The notes beneath the pieces were generated by a model. The model worked only from the letters and a program-made list of their open reading frames with translations, searched no databases and was not told where the DNA came from. Below are positions 48,906 to 59,653 of a DNA stretch of 64,000 nt, one piece after another. The translations under genes and the position numbers were made by a program. The DNA comes from Pilasporangium apinafurcum (Eukaryota > Oomycota > Peronosporomycetes > Pythiales > Pythiaceae), in assembly GCA_001600495.1 (NCBI GenBank), contig BCKE01000001.1, positions 201,715-265,714 on the forward strand. Reading direction: 5' to 3'. Every line of letters begins with the position of its first letter. Positions within the stretch are counted from its first letter, which is position 1.

Positions 48906-50393
48906 ATGGTATTCCGCTCTGTTGCACGTCTGACTCGCGGTGCCGCCGTGCACCATGCACATCCACAGACAACTGTAGTCGGCGCGAAGCGCTTTGCATC
49001 CGCTGCTGCTGCTAATATTGATACCAATCCATCGACTTCTGAAATTGCACACTACGATGTCGCTGTCGTCGGTGGTGGCATTGTCGGATCTGCCTTGGCG
49101 TGTGCGTTGAAAACGAACCCATTGTTCCAGGGTAAACGCGTGGCTGTGATTGAAAACGCGGCACCACCCGCTGCTGCTGGCCCCGTGGAAGAAGAATCGC
49201 CCGATCTTCGTGTGTTCACGATCACGCCAGCTTCCCAGGCACTCTTGGAAACCAGCAAGGTCTGGGAGAAAATTGACGACCAGCACAAGACGACGTTTAA
49301 AGACATGCAGGTCTGGGACGCCATGGGTGACGGATTCATCCGCTTTGATGCCTCGAAAGCCGGCAAACAGGAACTGGGTCACGTTGTCGAACACAAGGTG
49401 CTTGTGCGTGCGTTGCACGACCGTATGAACGAGTTGACTGCGTCTACGTCAGATCCAGCGCCGCTTAAGCTTTACTGCCCCGCAAAACTCAAGCATTTCC
49501 GTCGACCAACCAGTGTATCTGCGATTTCAGAGATTGGCTTTGAAGATGGTACACGCATCCAAGCGGACTTGGTAGTCGCGGCTGATGGCAGCAACTCGAT
49601 TATCCGCACGCTATCTGCGTTAGGCACATGGGGCTGGGAGTACGATCAACAGGCGGTTGTGGCGACAGTGAAGACTGACGCGCCGAACCAGACTGCGTGG
49701 CAGAGATTTTTCCCGACGGGTCCCGTGGCGTTGCTGCCCATGCGCGATGGATACAGCTCCGTGGTCTGGTCCTGCTCTGCTGATATGGCCAAGGAACTAA
49801 CTGCTCTATCCTCAGAAGAGTTTGTCGATCGTCTGAACGATGCGTTCTTTGCACCATCCAACACTCCTGTGCCTCCAGAATTCCCTGGTTTACCTGTACT
49901 GAGTGATCTGGTGAAGGGCGTGAACCATGCGGTCAATACCATCATGGCCGCGACGGCATTGACTGATCCATTTGTGTCTCCTCCAAAGGCAGTGAGTGCT
50001 GTTGGCAAGCGTGTATCTTTCCCATTGAAGATGAAACACGCCACTTCGTACGTGAAGCCTGGTGTGGCGTTGATCGGTGATTCGGCACATTCGATCCACC
50101 CACTCGCCGGTCAGGGGCTGAACTTGGGCCTTGCGGATGTGCAATCGCTGACAGATTTGTTGGTCGATGGCGTCAAGGGCGGCGAAAACTTGTCAAGCGA
50201 GTATTTCTTGGCGCAGTACGAAAACGACCGTAAGCGCGCCAACATCACGATGGCGATTGCCATGGATGGCTTTAAGCGGCTCTTTGGCCCCACTCCGGAT
50301 GCAGTTGGTGTTGCTCGTAACGTTGGCATGGGGACGCTGAATGCTGTGGAACCACTGAAGAATCAGATCATGCGGTATGCTATGGGCCTGTAA
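48906..50393 (+). CDS. COQ6: Ubiquinone biosynthesis monooxygenase COQ6
   Basis: 495 aa from the ATG at 48906, chosen because MVFRSVARLTRGAAVHHAHP is a good mitochondrial targeting peptide; the frame extends to 48804. The FAD-binding motif DVAVVGGGIVGSALACAL lies near residue 53. DLVVAADGSNSIIR and, near 388-405, ALIGDSAHSIHPLAGQGLNL are the two further flavin-hydroxylase motifs (DG and GD). COQ6 hydroxylates the ubiquinone ring at C5. Single exon. Confidence 0.96.
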   Translation: MVFRSVARLTRGAAVHHAHPQTTVVGAKRFASAAAANIDTNPSTSEIAHYDVAVVGGGIVGSALACALKTNPLFQGKRVAVIENAAPPAAAGPVEEESPDLRVFTITPASQALLETSKVWEKIDDQHKTTFKDMQVWDAMGDGFIRFDASKAGKQELGHVVEHKVLVRALHDRMNELTASTSDPAPLKLYCPAKLKHFRRPTSVSAISEIGFEDGTRIQADLVVAADGSNSIIRTLSALGTWGWEYDQQAVVATVKTDAPNQTAWQRFFPTGPVALLPMRDGYSSVVWSCSADMAKELTALSSEEFVDRLNDAFFAPSNTPVPPEFPGLPVLSDLVKGVNHAVNTIMAATALTDPFVSPPKAVSAVGKRVSFPLKMKHATSYVKPGVALIGDSAHSIHPLAGQGLNLGLADVQSLTDLLVDGVKGGENLSSEYFLAQYENDRKRANITMAIAMDGFKRLFGPTPDAVGVARNVGMGTLNAVEPLKNQIMRYAMGL

Positions 50394-50531
50394 GAGCAAA
50401 GTGGATGATGCTTTTGACTGGTCCTAGGAAATGTTGATGTATGCATGAGATCAATCGACAAAGAAAACGAAGAGCAAAAAATATACAAAGATTAGCACGC
50501 ATGCTTATTGGTTCTTCAATACTCCTAGATA

Positions 50532-51173
50532 TTAACTGGATACGGAGTCCAGCATGTGACTGTTGACTTGAAAAATCGGGATATCACAGATTGGTGGTGT
50601 CGCAGCATTTCCATGTGCATGGATAGCTTCGTCCTCTAAAAACACGGAATGGCTGTCAAGCACCGTAGCGTAGGAGTGCAGCGGCGGCGTTCCCAATAAA
50701 TTCACTGCTTTGTAGATAACGAGTGAGAAGAGGTACGTCATGACAATCATCGACGGTACTGCCAACGCCCAGTGTTTGGATGGGTAATACGTGAAGCCAT
50801 AGGCATCCAATGTGGCGTCAGGCAAGTATGCCCACATGAAAAACAGCACTATACCACCATAAATTTCGTCATTAAAACCACCACTGATCAATAATAAATG
50901 AGTGACATTTATCGCACCGTAGAAAAGCGTGGACGCCAACCATCCGGCAAAGCCGAAAAATTCCATTTTGGTCGCATTAAGGCGTTGCAGTTCCTGGAAC
51001 GAGAGCACAGGCGGTGAAGAGCTAAGCGGCCGTCTCCGCAGAAGTGATGGTGCTGGTTGTTTGATAATATTCATATCTTCGCTAGAGAGAGTACTCGTAT
51101 CTTGTGGAGAAGTATGTTGCTCAGCAAAACCATCCTCCAAATGCGCTCTTGTCTTCTTCTTAGTCCTCTTCAT
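50532..51173 (-). CDS. PIGP: GPI N-acetylglucosaminyltransferase subunit P
   Basis: 213 aa. After a basic N-terminus, the PIG-P domain (about 70-165) shows EFFGFAGWLASTLFYGAINV, the first transmembrane segment. It continues with LPDATLDAYGFTYYPSKHWALAVP and a second helix MIVMTYLFSLVIYKAVNLL, then TPPLHSYATVLDSHS, matching the family's 'LHxITD' region. PIG-P is part of the GPI-GnT complex that starts GPI anchor synthesis on the ER. The C-terminal 45 residues are not conserved. Convergent with COQ6. Confidence 0.93.
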   Translation of the reverse strand: MKRTKKKTRAHLEDGFAEQHTSPQDTSTLSSEDMNIIKQPAPSLLRRRPLSSSPPVLSFQELQRLNATKMEFFGFAGWLASTLFYGAINVTHLLLISGGFNDEIYGGIVLFFMWAYLPDATLDAYGFTYYPSKHWALAVPSMIVMTYLFSLVIYKAVNLLGTPPLHSYATVLDSHSVFLEDEAIHAHGNAATPPICDIPIFQVNSHMLDSVSS

Positions 51174-52899
51174 GTTGGTTGTGTTTTAGTCGGTTGGATA
51201 TAAAATGATTAAACCCACAAATCTTACTAACCCGAAGATAACTTAACCAAACCCGAAATGGGTATAGTAGATATTGGCTCATGAACCCGATATTTGATCA
51301 ACACTCTTTGTTATTAGGCGCTCTCATATGTGCTAATACAGTTAGCGCAGTGGCGAACCTATTTGTTGTTGGATTAGTTCTCTTGAACCATATATGTGCA
51401 GCCTACTTTAGTTCAGACAAAACAGAAGGAGTGACTGTTACTGGATTCAGTTTTATGAGTTGCCTTCAGATCATGCTGCCCATTTTTTGATTGCTACGTC
51501 TCAATGCAAACGTGACCCGCGATTTTAGACATCGTTCTCGTAAGCGAACGTAGCGAAGGCGTGATATGATTATTTCAAATGAACCGATGTGCTTGGTTGG
51601 ACATCCTAAACACACTAATTATACTCCTCCATTTACTAAAATGGCTACACTGGTCCCAAATTTAGATGGATACGCTACTGTCCATTTGCTCAATCTCGAG
51701 CGGATCCACTCCAGCGTCTTTTTCATTCGCTACTTATACATATATATTGGCCAACGAGATATCATTTTGAAGATAAAGCGAAGAAAAATTGAGTGAGGCA
51801 ATAAGAGCAACAAACTGGCATGTACATAAGCCTCCGTCGACAGTCTTTGTAGCGATAGCAAGGTTCACATGCACTGCAATTAGATGCATGCTCTATTATT
51901 GTTCGGTGAATCGACAGCGCCAATACAACCTATCCACTTATGGGCAGAAAATGAACGTCAAGACGAATACTGTTGAGCACGTCAATTCCTTACTTCAGGC
52001 TCCTGCGGAAGACTCGATACCGTCAACACTTTTAGTTGTTCATTCTGTAGGAGTAAGAGAGACTAATCGATAACAAAGCAGCACAGATGGCAGCAACTCG
52101 TATCAAGACACTGGAGCGTGTTCGAAGTAGTAGTGGCGTGGTTCATTTGTCTGCCTACAATCGCCGAACATCTACTTTCTTCGGACACTACTGCCAAGGT
52201 CAACGACGCGGAGAGCGGTGAGGGAGATCATTTATATTAGATATCAGCTAAAGAGCTGACTGAATTTATAGTGACCAAGTTGAAGACCTGTCATATATCG
52301 TTTGAACTCATTCGAAGCACTGGAGAGCGCATATGAGAATGATGAACAGCCACCATCACTCCCATGTGTGTCGCTCAAGGGTGCATTCGAGCTTTTCAGT
52401 ACTTGCAGAGGTCCAAGTGTAGCGCGATGATGAAGAACAGATTAAGTAAACCAGTGAGTATAGATGAATATCATTGGCAAGGGCATTGCTGAGAGTGACA
52501 ACATCTGGTGCAGATGGCTACATTTGGTGGGAAAAATATTGAAGTGACGGCTCGACATGGGTTAAGTATTCAGCAATCGAGGACGAGCAAACACATGATT
52601 TTCAAAAGAATTGTTCTCGTACATTACCATTAATTTCTTCTTCTCTCTAGAATAATTAAACACATCCACAGCAATAGCAGCAAAAAAGAGAAAGCAACAT
52701 AAAGAAACTAAACCTAATAAAGCTAACAACTAAGTTCCCCATGCCGACAATCCATTCAGATTGCCTTGGACCGAGGGCGATCAATGTTGATCAGTAGATC
52801 AAGTGACGAGCCCAGTCATTGATTCCCAAAGGTAGTTGGATAGGTGAGAGATTCCGTCCAGTAATAAAGAGCAAAGAACAAGACTGGTCAATTTTCCAA
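51174..52899. other. Gene-poor region with possible decayed coding sequence
   Basis: The longest gap in the window. Several short plus-strand stretches have coding texture but are broken by stops and frame changes: from 52087 (MAATRIKTLERVRSSSGVVH), around 52335-52425 (NDEQPPSLPCVSLKGAFELF) and around 52500-52600 (ADGYIWWEKY ... STWVKYSAIEDEQTH). Together they suggest a degraded gene of unknown family. An alternative is an intron-rich gene whose exons I could not join. Confidence 0.4.
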
Positions 52900-54112
52900 T
52901 CAGACTGCAACCACGACATTCTTTGCATCCGCGGATGGCCCTGGAGATGAAACACTGACTTTATTCACGTGTGTTGAACACGCGACGATCATACAGTCAG
53001 CTGTGGCCGACACATCAGATGGTGAAGACGACATGTCGACCAGATCAAAACTAACTGGCAAATCAAATGAGTCTTTGGCATATGGCAGTTCGTTGGTTTC
53101 ATCGGAGTCGCTATCATCTCCAAGAATGCAATCATCAGCGTAGTCAATGGCCAACTGCAAAATCACAAAGGAAAACAGCAATGTCAGCATTCGCCTTCAT
53201 GAACTAGCAATCACCATGTATCAAACATCGTACCTGCTCGTATCTGCGTGTATCATAGGAATCCATCTCTTCCATCGCAAAGCGGACTTCCGCCTCGACA
53301 GACACGTTCTGAGAGCTATAATAATAGTCTTGCTCACTATCTTCACCTTCCAGGCACATGAGCACGTCATCATTGTCTTGTTGTACCAACAACATCTCAT
53401 CGTCGTCATCTCGGTCCAGCTCCATCACAGGTACTTCACCGAGTCCATATTGGTGTAAGAGGTCATACTCATTAGATTCCCACCGCTCGCGGTTGATCCG
53501 AATGGTTTCTCGTTCTACGTGGCTAATAATGGAAATGGAATGACCAGCAGCTTCCAAGATATCTAGTCGCTCTTCCGGTTCCAAGTAGCCATGTTCCATA
53601 TATACCTGACGGTCTACACGTCTGCAAGACAGCACAATTCAAAGCATCAGTTTACGCCGAGATCTACTGATAAGTTCCAGTACAATCACTTACTGTAAGA
53701 GCCGTTCGCCTTCATATGAATCTAATCTGCGGCGTGTTCGTCTCCGAACATTTGTTGACATACCAATCTATAAATCACAGCAAAATCCCTGTGTCAGTTC
53801 ATCAACGAGCTAATCAACCTGTCATACGGTAGAATAACCTACCGGTACGCCGTCAGACGACACCGTCGCCGTCCACACAGTTGGTTCAAATTCAATCACT
53901 TCAGCCTCATCAAAAGTGACCGTTCTTTTCTTTGTATCGTGTTGCTCGACTGGTTTGACTTCTGTGACGCTTTTGGTTTCTGTTTTTTCCTTTTCTACTG
54001 TGACAACTTGGTTCTCTATTCGCTCTGCATCGATATTTTCTTTATTCTTCTCCATTGTCTTTAGCTCCACAATACTCGGTTGTTCTGGATTTGTGACTTG
54101 ATCTTGAGCCAT
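52900..54112 (-). CDS. Hypothetical protein with PP1-docking-like motif and acidic C-terminus
   Basis: Four exons, 54112-53843, 53767-53694, 53621-53234 and 53154-52900, 987 nt, 328 aa. The N-terminus is charged. KKRTVTFDEAEVIEFEPTVW (61-80) contains a K-x2-TVTF element resembling the RVxF docking motif for protein phosphatase 1. Residues after the first intron, GMSTNVRRRTRRRLDSYEGERLL, are Arg-rich. A helical EPEERLDILEAAGHSISIISHVER segment and acidic stretches (DRDDDDEM, DDCILGDDSDSDE) follow. I do not recognise the family. The PP1 link is inference from one motif. Confidence 0.75.
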
Positions 54113-55159
54113 ACTTTTCGTTTTATTAATTGTCGATAGATACTTTTACGACTTGACGAGCAATACCCGCAATGTATAGAATTACAACAATCCTTCTTCA
54201 CAACCAGCGAAAATTAGAGCTTCCGCTTCGTTCACCCGTCTCTTCCCCTCAGTTTTCTTCTTTTCCCACACGATAACGCAACAAATGCTAAAGTCGTCCG
54301 CTGCTGTGCGCTTCTTGATAACGTCCGACGAACAGCTCGCGTTCCTCGTTTCCTCCTCTTCTCCACACGCGCTTGTGCGAGTTTTACAGCAAAAACAAAT
54401 GTGCCAGTGAGGGGCGAGAGAAGAAACCAATTGGATAATATGAAAAACCTCGTTTCTATACGACCATAGTCACTACAAGATAGTCGTCGAAAAACCTCAA
54501 AACAGGGTCCTGTTCTCGCTCTATTTCTCTGACAACTTTTTTCTTCTAATAGATGTACGCTCTAGAGATATAAGGATGATATGATTGGTAGAAATATATC
54601 AAATAACGAAAAAAAAGAATTCAGAGAGGGTAGGGGAAATTTAAAATAGTAAGAAAACGCTTTTATCCCCACAAATTTGCTTTAGACACTAGCACATCGC
54701 TCCAGAAGAAAAAAATCAACTGCGGAAAACGTAAAATTTCGTTTTCTGCAGTTGATTTTCTTTCGTGTTTTTGGTGGCACCAATAATTTCTCCGTCTATG
54801 GATGAGGAGATCACTGTCTCAAAATTCTTTCACACCTCCTCACACCTCACTTCACCGAGGCGGTATAGCCTGTGCAGCGTAGCATCATGAACTCCTGGGA
54901 ACTATGTATGGTGAATGATCACATGGTTTGACGAGTTTGCAAAAAAAAAACAACAGAAGGCGAGCAAAATGGATCGATAACCGACACACTCTCTCTCTGT
55001 ACCCATGTGCCCCTGTCCCTTGTAAAAATGGATCCGACTTCCATCGCCGAACCGAACGACTGGTAAAAGAATTTAAATCGACTCATTAGTGCACAGCACC
55101 ATGCTCTATCTTCACCAATATTCCATATAAATCCACTACATCGTATAATTCGGCTTCGA
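54113..55159. other. Intergenic region with a strong inverted repeat
   Basis: About 1 kb between two minus-strand genes. A long hairpin at 54712-54759 is listed separately. No gene is supported. Confidence 0.45.
54712..54759. repeat. Inverted repeat, 20-bp arms with one mismatch, 8-base spacer
   Basis: The arms 54712-54731 and 54740-54759 are complementary at 19 of 20 positions; the spacer is taaaattt. The RNA would fold into a long hairpin. It sits about 600 bp upstream of the PP1-docking-like gene and about 400 bp past the METTL9 3' end. It might be a miniature inverted-repeat element, a hairpin RNA source or a transcription boundary. Confidence 0.75.
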
Positions 55160-56446
55160 TTAAGCCTTGGAGACTGCTGGATCCAATTGACAAACGAAAA
55201 TGGCATCCGAGAGCACATAGTAAGGCTGTTGCAGGTCTCCTCGGCATAAATACGGCACACGACTGAACTGAAGTACCTTGAAGCCCGCAGGTTCCAAGAC
55301 ATTCCGTACTAGTACATTCGCGGCTGCTTCGAATGAAGCACCTTCACGGCATAAGCCACCGTTCATGGGTAGGAGCTCTGATGGGGCGACACGCTTCGTG
55401 CCAACTTCCACAAATGCACCAAATGGAAGTACCACCGCCATAATGAAGATACCCTACCAATACAGAACATGTATAAAATTTCAGTTTCGTGATCATCAAT
55501 TGTTGTCCCACCAATTTAACTTACATGCTGAGGATGAAGCATCTCTCGAATCTGGCGTAAGATAGTTAGTGGTTTATCCGCTCGATCCAGGACGTTCATC
55601 AAGCTACAATACCCAAAAGAAAAACAAATCCAAATGATGGCGATTTCTTCCTAATTGAACAAGTAGTACGTGCACACCTGATGATATGGTACGGATGTCG
55701 TTCACGAATGAACGAGTGGTCGAGGTCGTACGTTTGTACGCAATTGTAGCCACGGTTGTTGAGGTGCTTCACCATCGGAGGCGAAACTTCGGTTGATGTG
55801 ACCTCGTCCACGAAAGAAGCAAGTGACTCCGTGACATTTCCATCACCAGCGCCAATGTCAAGCAGTGACGTCCCAGTCTGATGATCGTGCTGCAGGAGCT
55901 TCCGAAGCTGCGCGCGTGAAAGCACAAACATTTGACCACCTAGATATGAAAAGACCACAATCGCATCATTGCCTATGATAATCTGTTAGGTAGTGTATTT
56001 GAAATTGCAACGTACGGCCCAAGATCCCATTCGCATCCGTTAACGAATAGAACATGCCCAGAATGGTCGACGCAAACGATTCCCAGATTCCTCCACCTGT
56101 ACAGCTCTTTTTCATCCCATCAATAGTCATAAACACGCAACAGCAATGGTTACTAAAGAAATAAACGATTCACGCAAAGAAATGCATGAACGGTGGAAAC
56201 TTTCTTACATCCAGGAACGCTTGCGTTTCTTCATCGCAGTCCAGTTGCAGAAATGCACGTTGCAAAGCGGGATCCCTAATATACATAAAACCGCCTCAAA
56301 TTCATAAATATCACTTTCTAACCGCAATTTACAAATCAGCCACATATGGGCACGTACAGGCGCTTTGGATTGACATGGTAGTCTAACGCTGGCCCATGCA
56401 GCGGCTGCCGCGCACGGCGCGAAGCTTCTCGCACCCAGCTCTTCAT
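55160..56446 (-). CDS. METTL9: METTL9-type protein-histidine N-methyltransferase
   Basis: Six exons, 56446-56358, 56275-56209, 56106-56016, 55939-55678, 55603-55525 and 55453-55160, 882 nt, 293 aa. Splicing yields LDCDEETQAFLD, then FASTILGMFYSLTDANGILGR, GQMFVLSRAQLRKLL, LLDIGAGDGNVT (SAM motif, about 108-119), VTSTEVSPPMVKHL, SLMNVLDRADKPLTILRQIREML, then VLPFGAFVEVG and SRVPYLCRGDLQQPYYVLSDAIFV. The order and motifs track human METTL9 (for example CLNLLDRCDQPLTLLKDIR and RLPYLCEGD). Human METTL9 makes 1-methylhistidine in HxH motifs. The intron before exon 3 ends at an unusual A-rich acceptor (gaaaaag). Confidence 0.9.
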
Positions 56447-56583
56447 TCTTCACAGACAAATATAAGGTATACATACTTGTACATTATTTATCCGGTATTT
56501 ACTTTACTTTTTTGTATAAGTGTATATTAATATCCGGAAAACAAAGGCTGCATTAGTATTTTAGTTATAGGGCACTGTGAACC

Positions 56584-58068
56584 TCACAAGTCAATGTCGA
56601 TCTCATTGGGATCTCCAACCTTCGCTGCCTGCTGCTCAGTTGCTTCCGTTGTAGAACTACCTTGCTCTTTATCGAACGATTCGACTGTAGTTTCCACTAA
56701 ATTATCACCACTATCTTCTTCGTCGTCCAAGTCAATTTCGTTTGGATCTTCAACGGGGACGCTAGTGGTCCCAGCAAACGGAGCTGTGACCACATGAGGT
56801 AGCTTTAGCAATTCTAAGAGCATGTCGGTTTGTGGATTTCCCGCGAGTGCATTGCCATTCCATGGAGACAATTGCTGCTCTTCTTCACCAAACGCGGGGG
56901 CTGTCTTGACGAAATCGGTGATCCATTCCCCTTCCTCTTTGTCTAATTTCTTCTCAGCAATGTATTCACGTAACCGAGCTTGCACCCATTCGATATCAGT
57001 TGTTTCGATCTGCATCTCATTCTCGGGGACTCGTGACGCATATTTACTTGATGATGCCAAATGATGGGTCGCACGCAGGATTGCGAGCCATTCCAAGTCA
57101 AACATAATCTTCAGCGGTTTTGATTGCTTCTCATCTTCATCGTGCGCTGCACTGGTTGTTGATGCTGTTGACGATGATGGAGGTATATCAAGCACTTGAA
57201 AGAACTCTCGACGTGGCAAGCACTTGTCCAATGCCAGAAACTTCGTCGATTCCTGTTGTGGTGCTGGCTGCGGTGTCATCCCTGATTGTTCTGCATTCTC
57301 TGATGCTTGTTGGATATTATCCTCGTTTGTTCGAGGTGGATGCCATACAATCGCTGCAAACTTGACATGTAAATGAGCAGCAAACCAATATTGCGGTCGT
57401 AACTGGAACAACAGGAATTCTCCTGCTGGACTACCGAGCGAATTTGCCTGTATCTCCTGCTGGAAGAATGGTTTACGTCTCAGCAGCGTCTGCACATCCC
57501 CATACTGCTCAATACCTCGTGGCCAATCATGCGACAAGAACGTGCTGAGCTTCCTATGATCACGCTGTTGCAGGTGAGACAATTGAAACACTTCCAGCTC
57601 ACGCACGTGGTAGATGCTGCGCATTGTACTGTTATCAAACGGTGGCTTCTCAAACCGGCCAGACGTGTAATCTTGCTGCTTGTAGATACCTGAGAGCCCA
57701 GCGATGCGCAAGCCACCGACATTGATGACGCCCGCTGCTCCAAGGTAAAAGATATTGGGCGCAACCCATCCACCGTAATGCAGCTCCTGCAGATAGTTCG
57801 ATGCCTCATGGTTGCCACCGATAAACACTGTGAGCACTGGAGCAGTCTTTTCTTGCTTATAATATTGGTGGAAGGAATGCATCGCTCGGTATTTCGGTGG
57901 ACATGCCAGCGTTGCGAGGTCCTGTGTGTTGCGCATGCACTCAAAGTCACCACAACAGAGCAGCAGATCGATGGGATTCGAAGGGTCCATCTCATTGATG
58001 AAGTTCACCGTCGCATAGATGTCGTCCAGCATGCCATGCGCACACCCGACGATGGCCACACGCACCAT
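56584..58068 (-). CDS. DBR1: RNA lariat debranching enzyme
   Basis: 494 aa, single exon. The N-terminal metallophosphoesterase domain starts VRVAIVGCAHGMLDDIYATV, with the C-x-H of the metal site. LLCCGDFECMRNTQDL, FIGGNHEASNYLQELHYGGWVAPNI and FLSHDWPRGIEQYGD are the other metal and lariat-loop motifs. HLHVKFAAIVWH and KFLALDKCLPRREFFQVLDI close the catalytic region, followed by an acidic variable C-terminus. Dbr1 hydrolyses the 2'-5' branch of intron lariats, fitting an intron-containing genome. Confidence 0.96.
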   Translation of the reverse strand: MVRVAIVGCAHGMLDDIYATVNFINEMDPSNPIDLLLCCGDFECMRNTQDLATLACPPKYRAMHSFHQYYKQEKTAPVLTVFIGGNHEASNYLQELHYGGWVAPNIFYLGAAGVINVGGLRIAGLSGIYKQQDYTSGRFEKPPFDNSTMRSIYHVRELEVFQLSHLQQRDHRKLSTFLSHDWPRGIEQYGDVQTLLRRKPFFQQEIQANSLGSPAGEFLLFQLRPQYWFAAHLHVKFAAIVWHPPRTNEDNIQQASENAEQSGMTPQPAPQQESTKFLALDKCLPRREFFQVLDIPPSSSTASTTSAAHDEDEKQSKPLKIMFDLEWLAILRATHHLASSSKYASRVPENEMQIETTDIEWVQARLREYIAEKKLDKEEGEWITDFVKTAPAFGEEEQQLSPWNGNALAGNPQTDMLLELLKLPHVVTAPFAGTTSVPVEDPNEIDLDDEEDSGDNLVETTVESFDKEQGSSTTEATEQQAAKVGDPNEIDIDL

Positions 58069-59140
58069 GTTCCTTGGTTGGCAGGTCCTGTATCTGTGTT
58101 ATTGATGATGACATAAAATATAATACCCCATGAGTTTTTATTTAGTTATCCAAAATCAGTACATTGAACAGGCTTCCAATGCGACTGTCCTGCTTCAGGA
58201 AGATTCTAAATCCATCGTTGTGTATTAGAGTTACTTGAGCAATCCTCTCTCTCTTCGCATTGAATCAACTTCACATATAGACATGCTACTTGCACAAAAT
58301 CCATTCACGGAGATAATAACGCCATTTTTCTCATTTTATGCACCTGTGACGATTTAGTATCTGGTAGCTCCAAGTAATCTGAGCAGCGAGTGCACATTGG
58401 TGATCAGGAGAGAGTCGCATGTCAGAACCAGTTGAGCTCTTCACAGATCTATTCATTTTACTTAATGGAGCTAGTCGGATCCTGGAATTGTCATATATTC
58501 TTTGCATATCCGTGTTGTACACGTCCTTACCGCAAATTACATATGGCGCAGGAACCTGTAACCAGATTTTGTTCCCATCTCATTGGAGTAAGGGGTCTGC
58601 TAATTACTCAACCAGAAGGGTTTGCTGTCTCTCTTGGTTAGGGGGTATCGAAGCAACTCAAGCAGAGACCGTTAGGAAGTAGGGGCATATAACGGAATCA
58701 GAAGGTGAGTATGCCGAGCATTAGCTTATCCGAGAGCCTGTTCCGACCTCTTTTTTCTGTGGTTAGGTACATTCCAATCAATCACTACATAAAATCATGA
58801 AGTTGGCAGCCACATTTCCATAGAAAACCAAGTATACGAACTTGAAGTTGATTGAAGTAACAGGAAATAGGGGAGGGGGAAATCGTTCTCCCCCTATCGC
58901 TCTGACTGGATTTCCTTGTTTTTATTGGTGGGTTTCAAGCAACGCTGCATCACCATGGACCAATGAGATTGCGTTGATTTAAATTAGAAACAAAGCAGCC
59001 CATGCAACAGATATTTCTGCGTTTTTTGTGGTATCGACACCTTCGAGACAAGCACACGAGGAGCTCAAACGCGAATTTGCAGCCGACATCACAAGCAATC
59101 GAGCACAAGAAACTAAACAAGGATAGACATTCTGAAGCAA
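58069..59140. other. Intergenic region, no gene recognised
   Basis: About 1.07 kb between head-to-head genes. The short open frames (58390-58680) lack any motif. No tRNA or snRNA pattern was found by eye. Confidence 0.45.
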
Positions 59141-59653
59141 ATGACGATGGTCTCTTCTCCAATGGCTTCCACGTTGGACGTCAATGCACCGCCATTTTAT
59201 CCATCCATGATGTGGTATCCAGCCGTTACTGACGATTACTATGCCGACCATCCCCATTCCCCGGGCAAGGAAGGTTTTGTGATTGCCGATACGTACTCCA
59301 TGCCGCATGAAGTGCCTGATGAAGAGCTCTTTGACCCGAAATTCCATCCGATGTCACCCGAGGAATTGTTGGAATTGGAACAGGTCGATGAAATCAACGA
59401 ATTGCTGGCAGAACTGGATGTAATGGAAACCCATCAGGAGTTGCATCACAAACTGACTCAAAAGACCCGAGAACTGCGATCGAATTCGGATGTGGATGTT
59501 GAGATTCAAAACTTGATGAGTAAGGCTTCAAAGACGAAGAAGAATCACAATCATGTTATGACCAAGAATGTGCGTGTGCCGAGCAAGAAGATGCAATACC
59601 ACATGAAGCGCAACGCGTTTTCACCATTGCAACAACCTCGCGCAGTGAACTAG
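59141..59653 (+). CDS. PAM2-motif protein (candidate poly(A)-binding-protein partner)
   Basis: 170 aa, single exon. Residues 10-23 (STLDVNAPPFYPSM) fit the PAM2 consensus L-x3-A-x2-F-x-P that binds the MLLE domain of poly(A)-binding protein. FVIADTYSMPHEVPDEELFDP and FHPMSPEELLELEQVDEINELLAELDVME follow, an acidic helical middle. The C-terminus is basic (SKASKTKKNHNHVMTK, VRVPSKKMQYHMKRNAF). It resembles small plant CID/ERD15-type proteins in layout only. A role in mRNA stability or translation is inferred from the motif. The second ATG (MVSS) is an equally good start. Confidence 0.78.
   Translation: MTMVSSPMASTLDVNAPPFYPSMMWYPAVTDDYYADHPHSPGKEGFVIADTYSMPHEVPDEELFDPKFHPMSPEELLELEQVDEINELLAELDVMETHQELHHKLTQKTRELRSNSDVDVEIQNLMSKASKTKKNHNHVMTKNVRVPSKKMQYHMKRNAFSPLQQPRAVN

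Noticed and set aside
54181-54430. 82-codon Cys-containing minus-strand frame upstream of the PP1-docking-like gene
   Set aside because: No family motif. It lies in the promoter side of the neighbouring gene.
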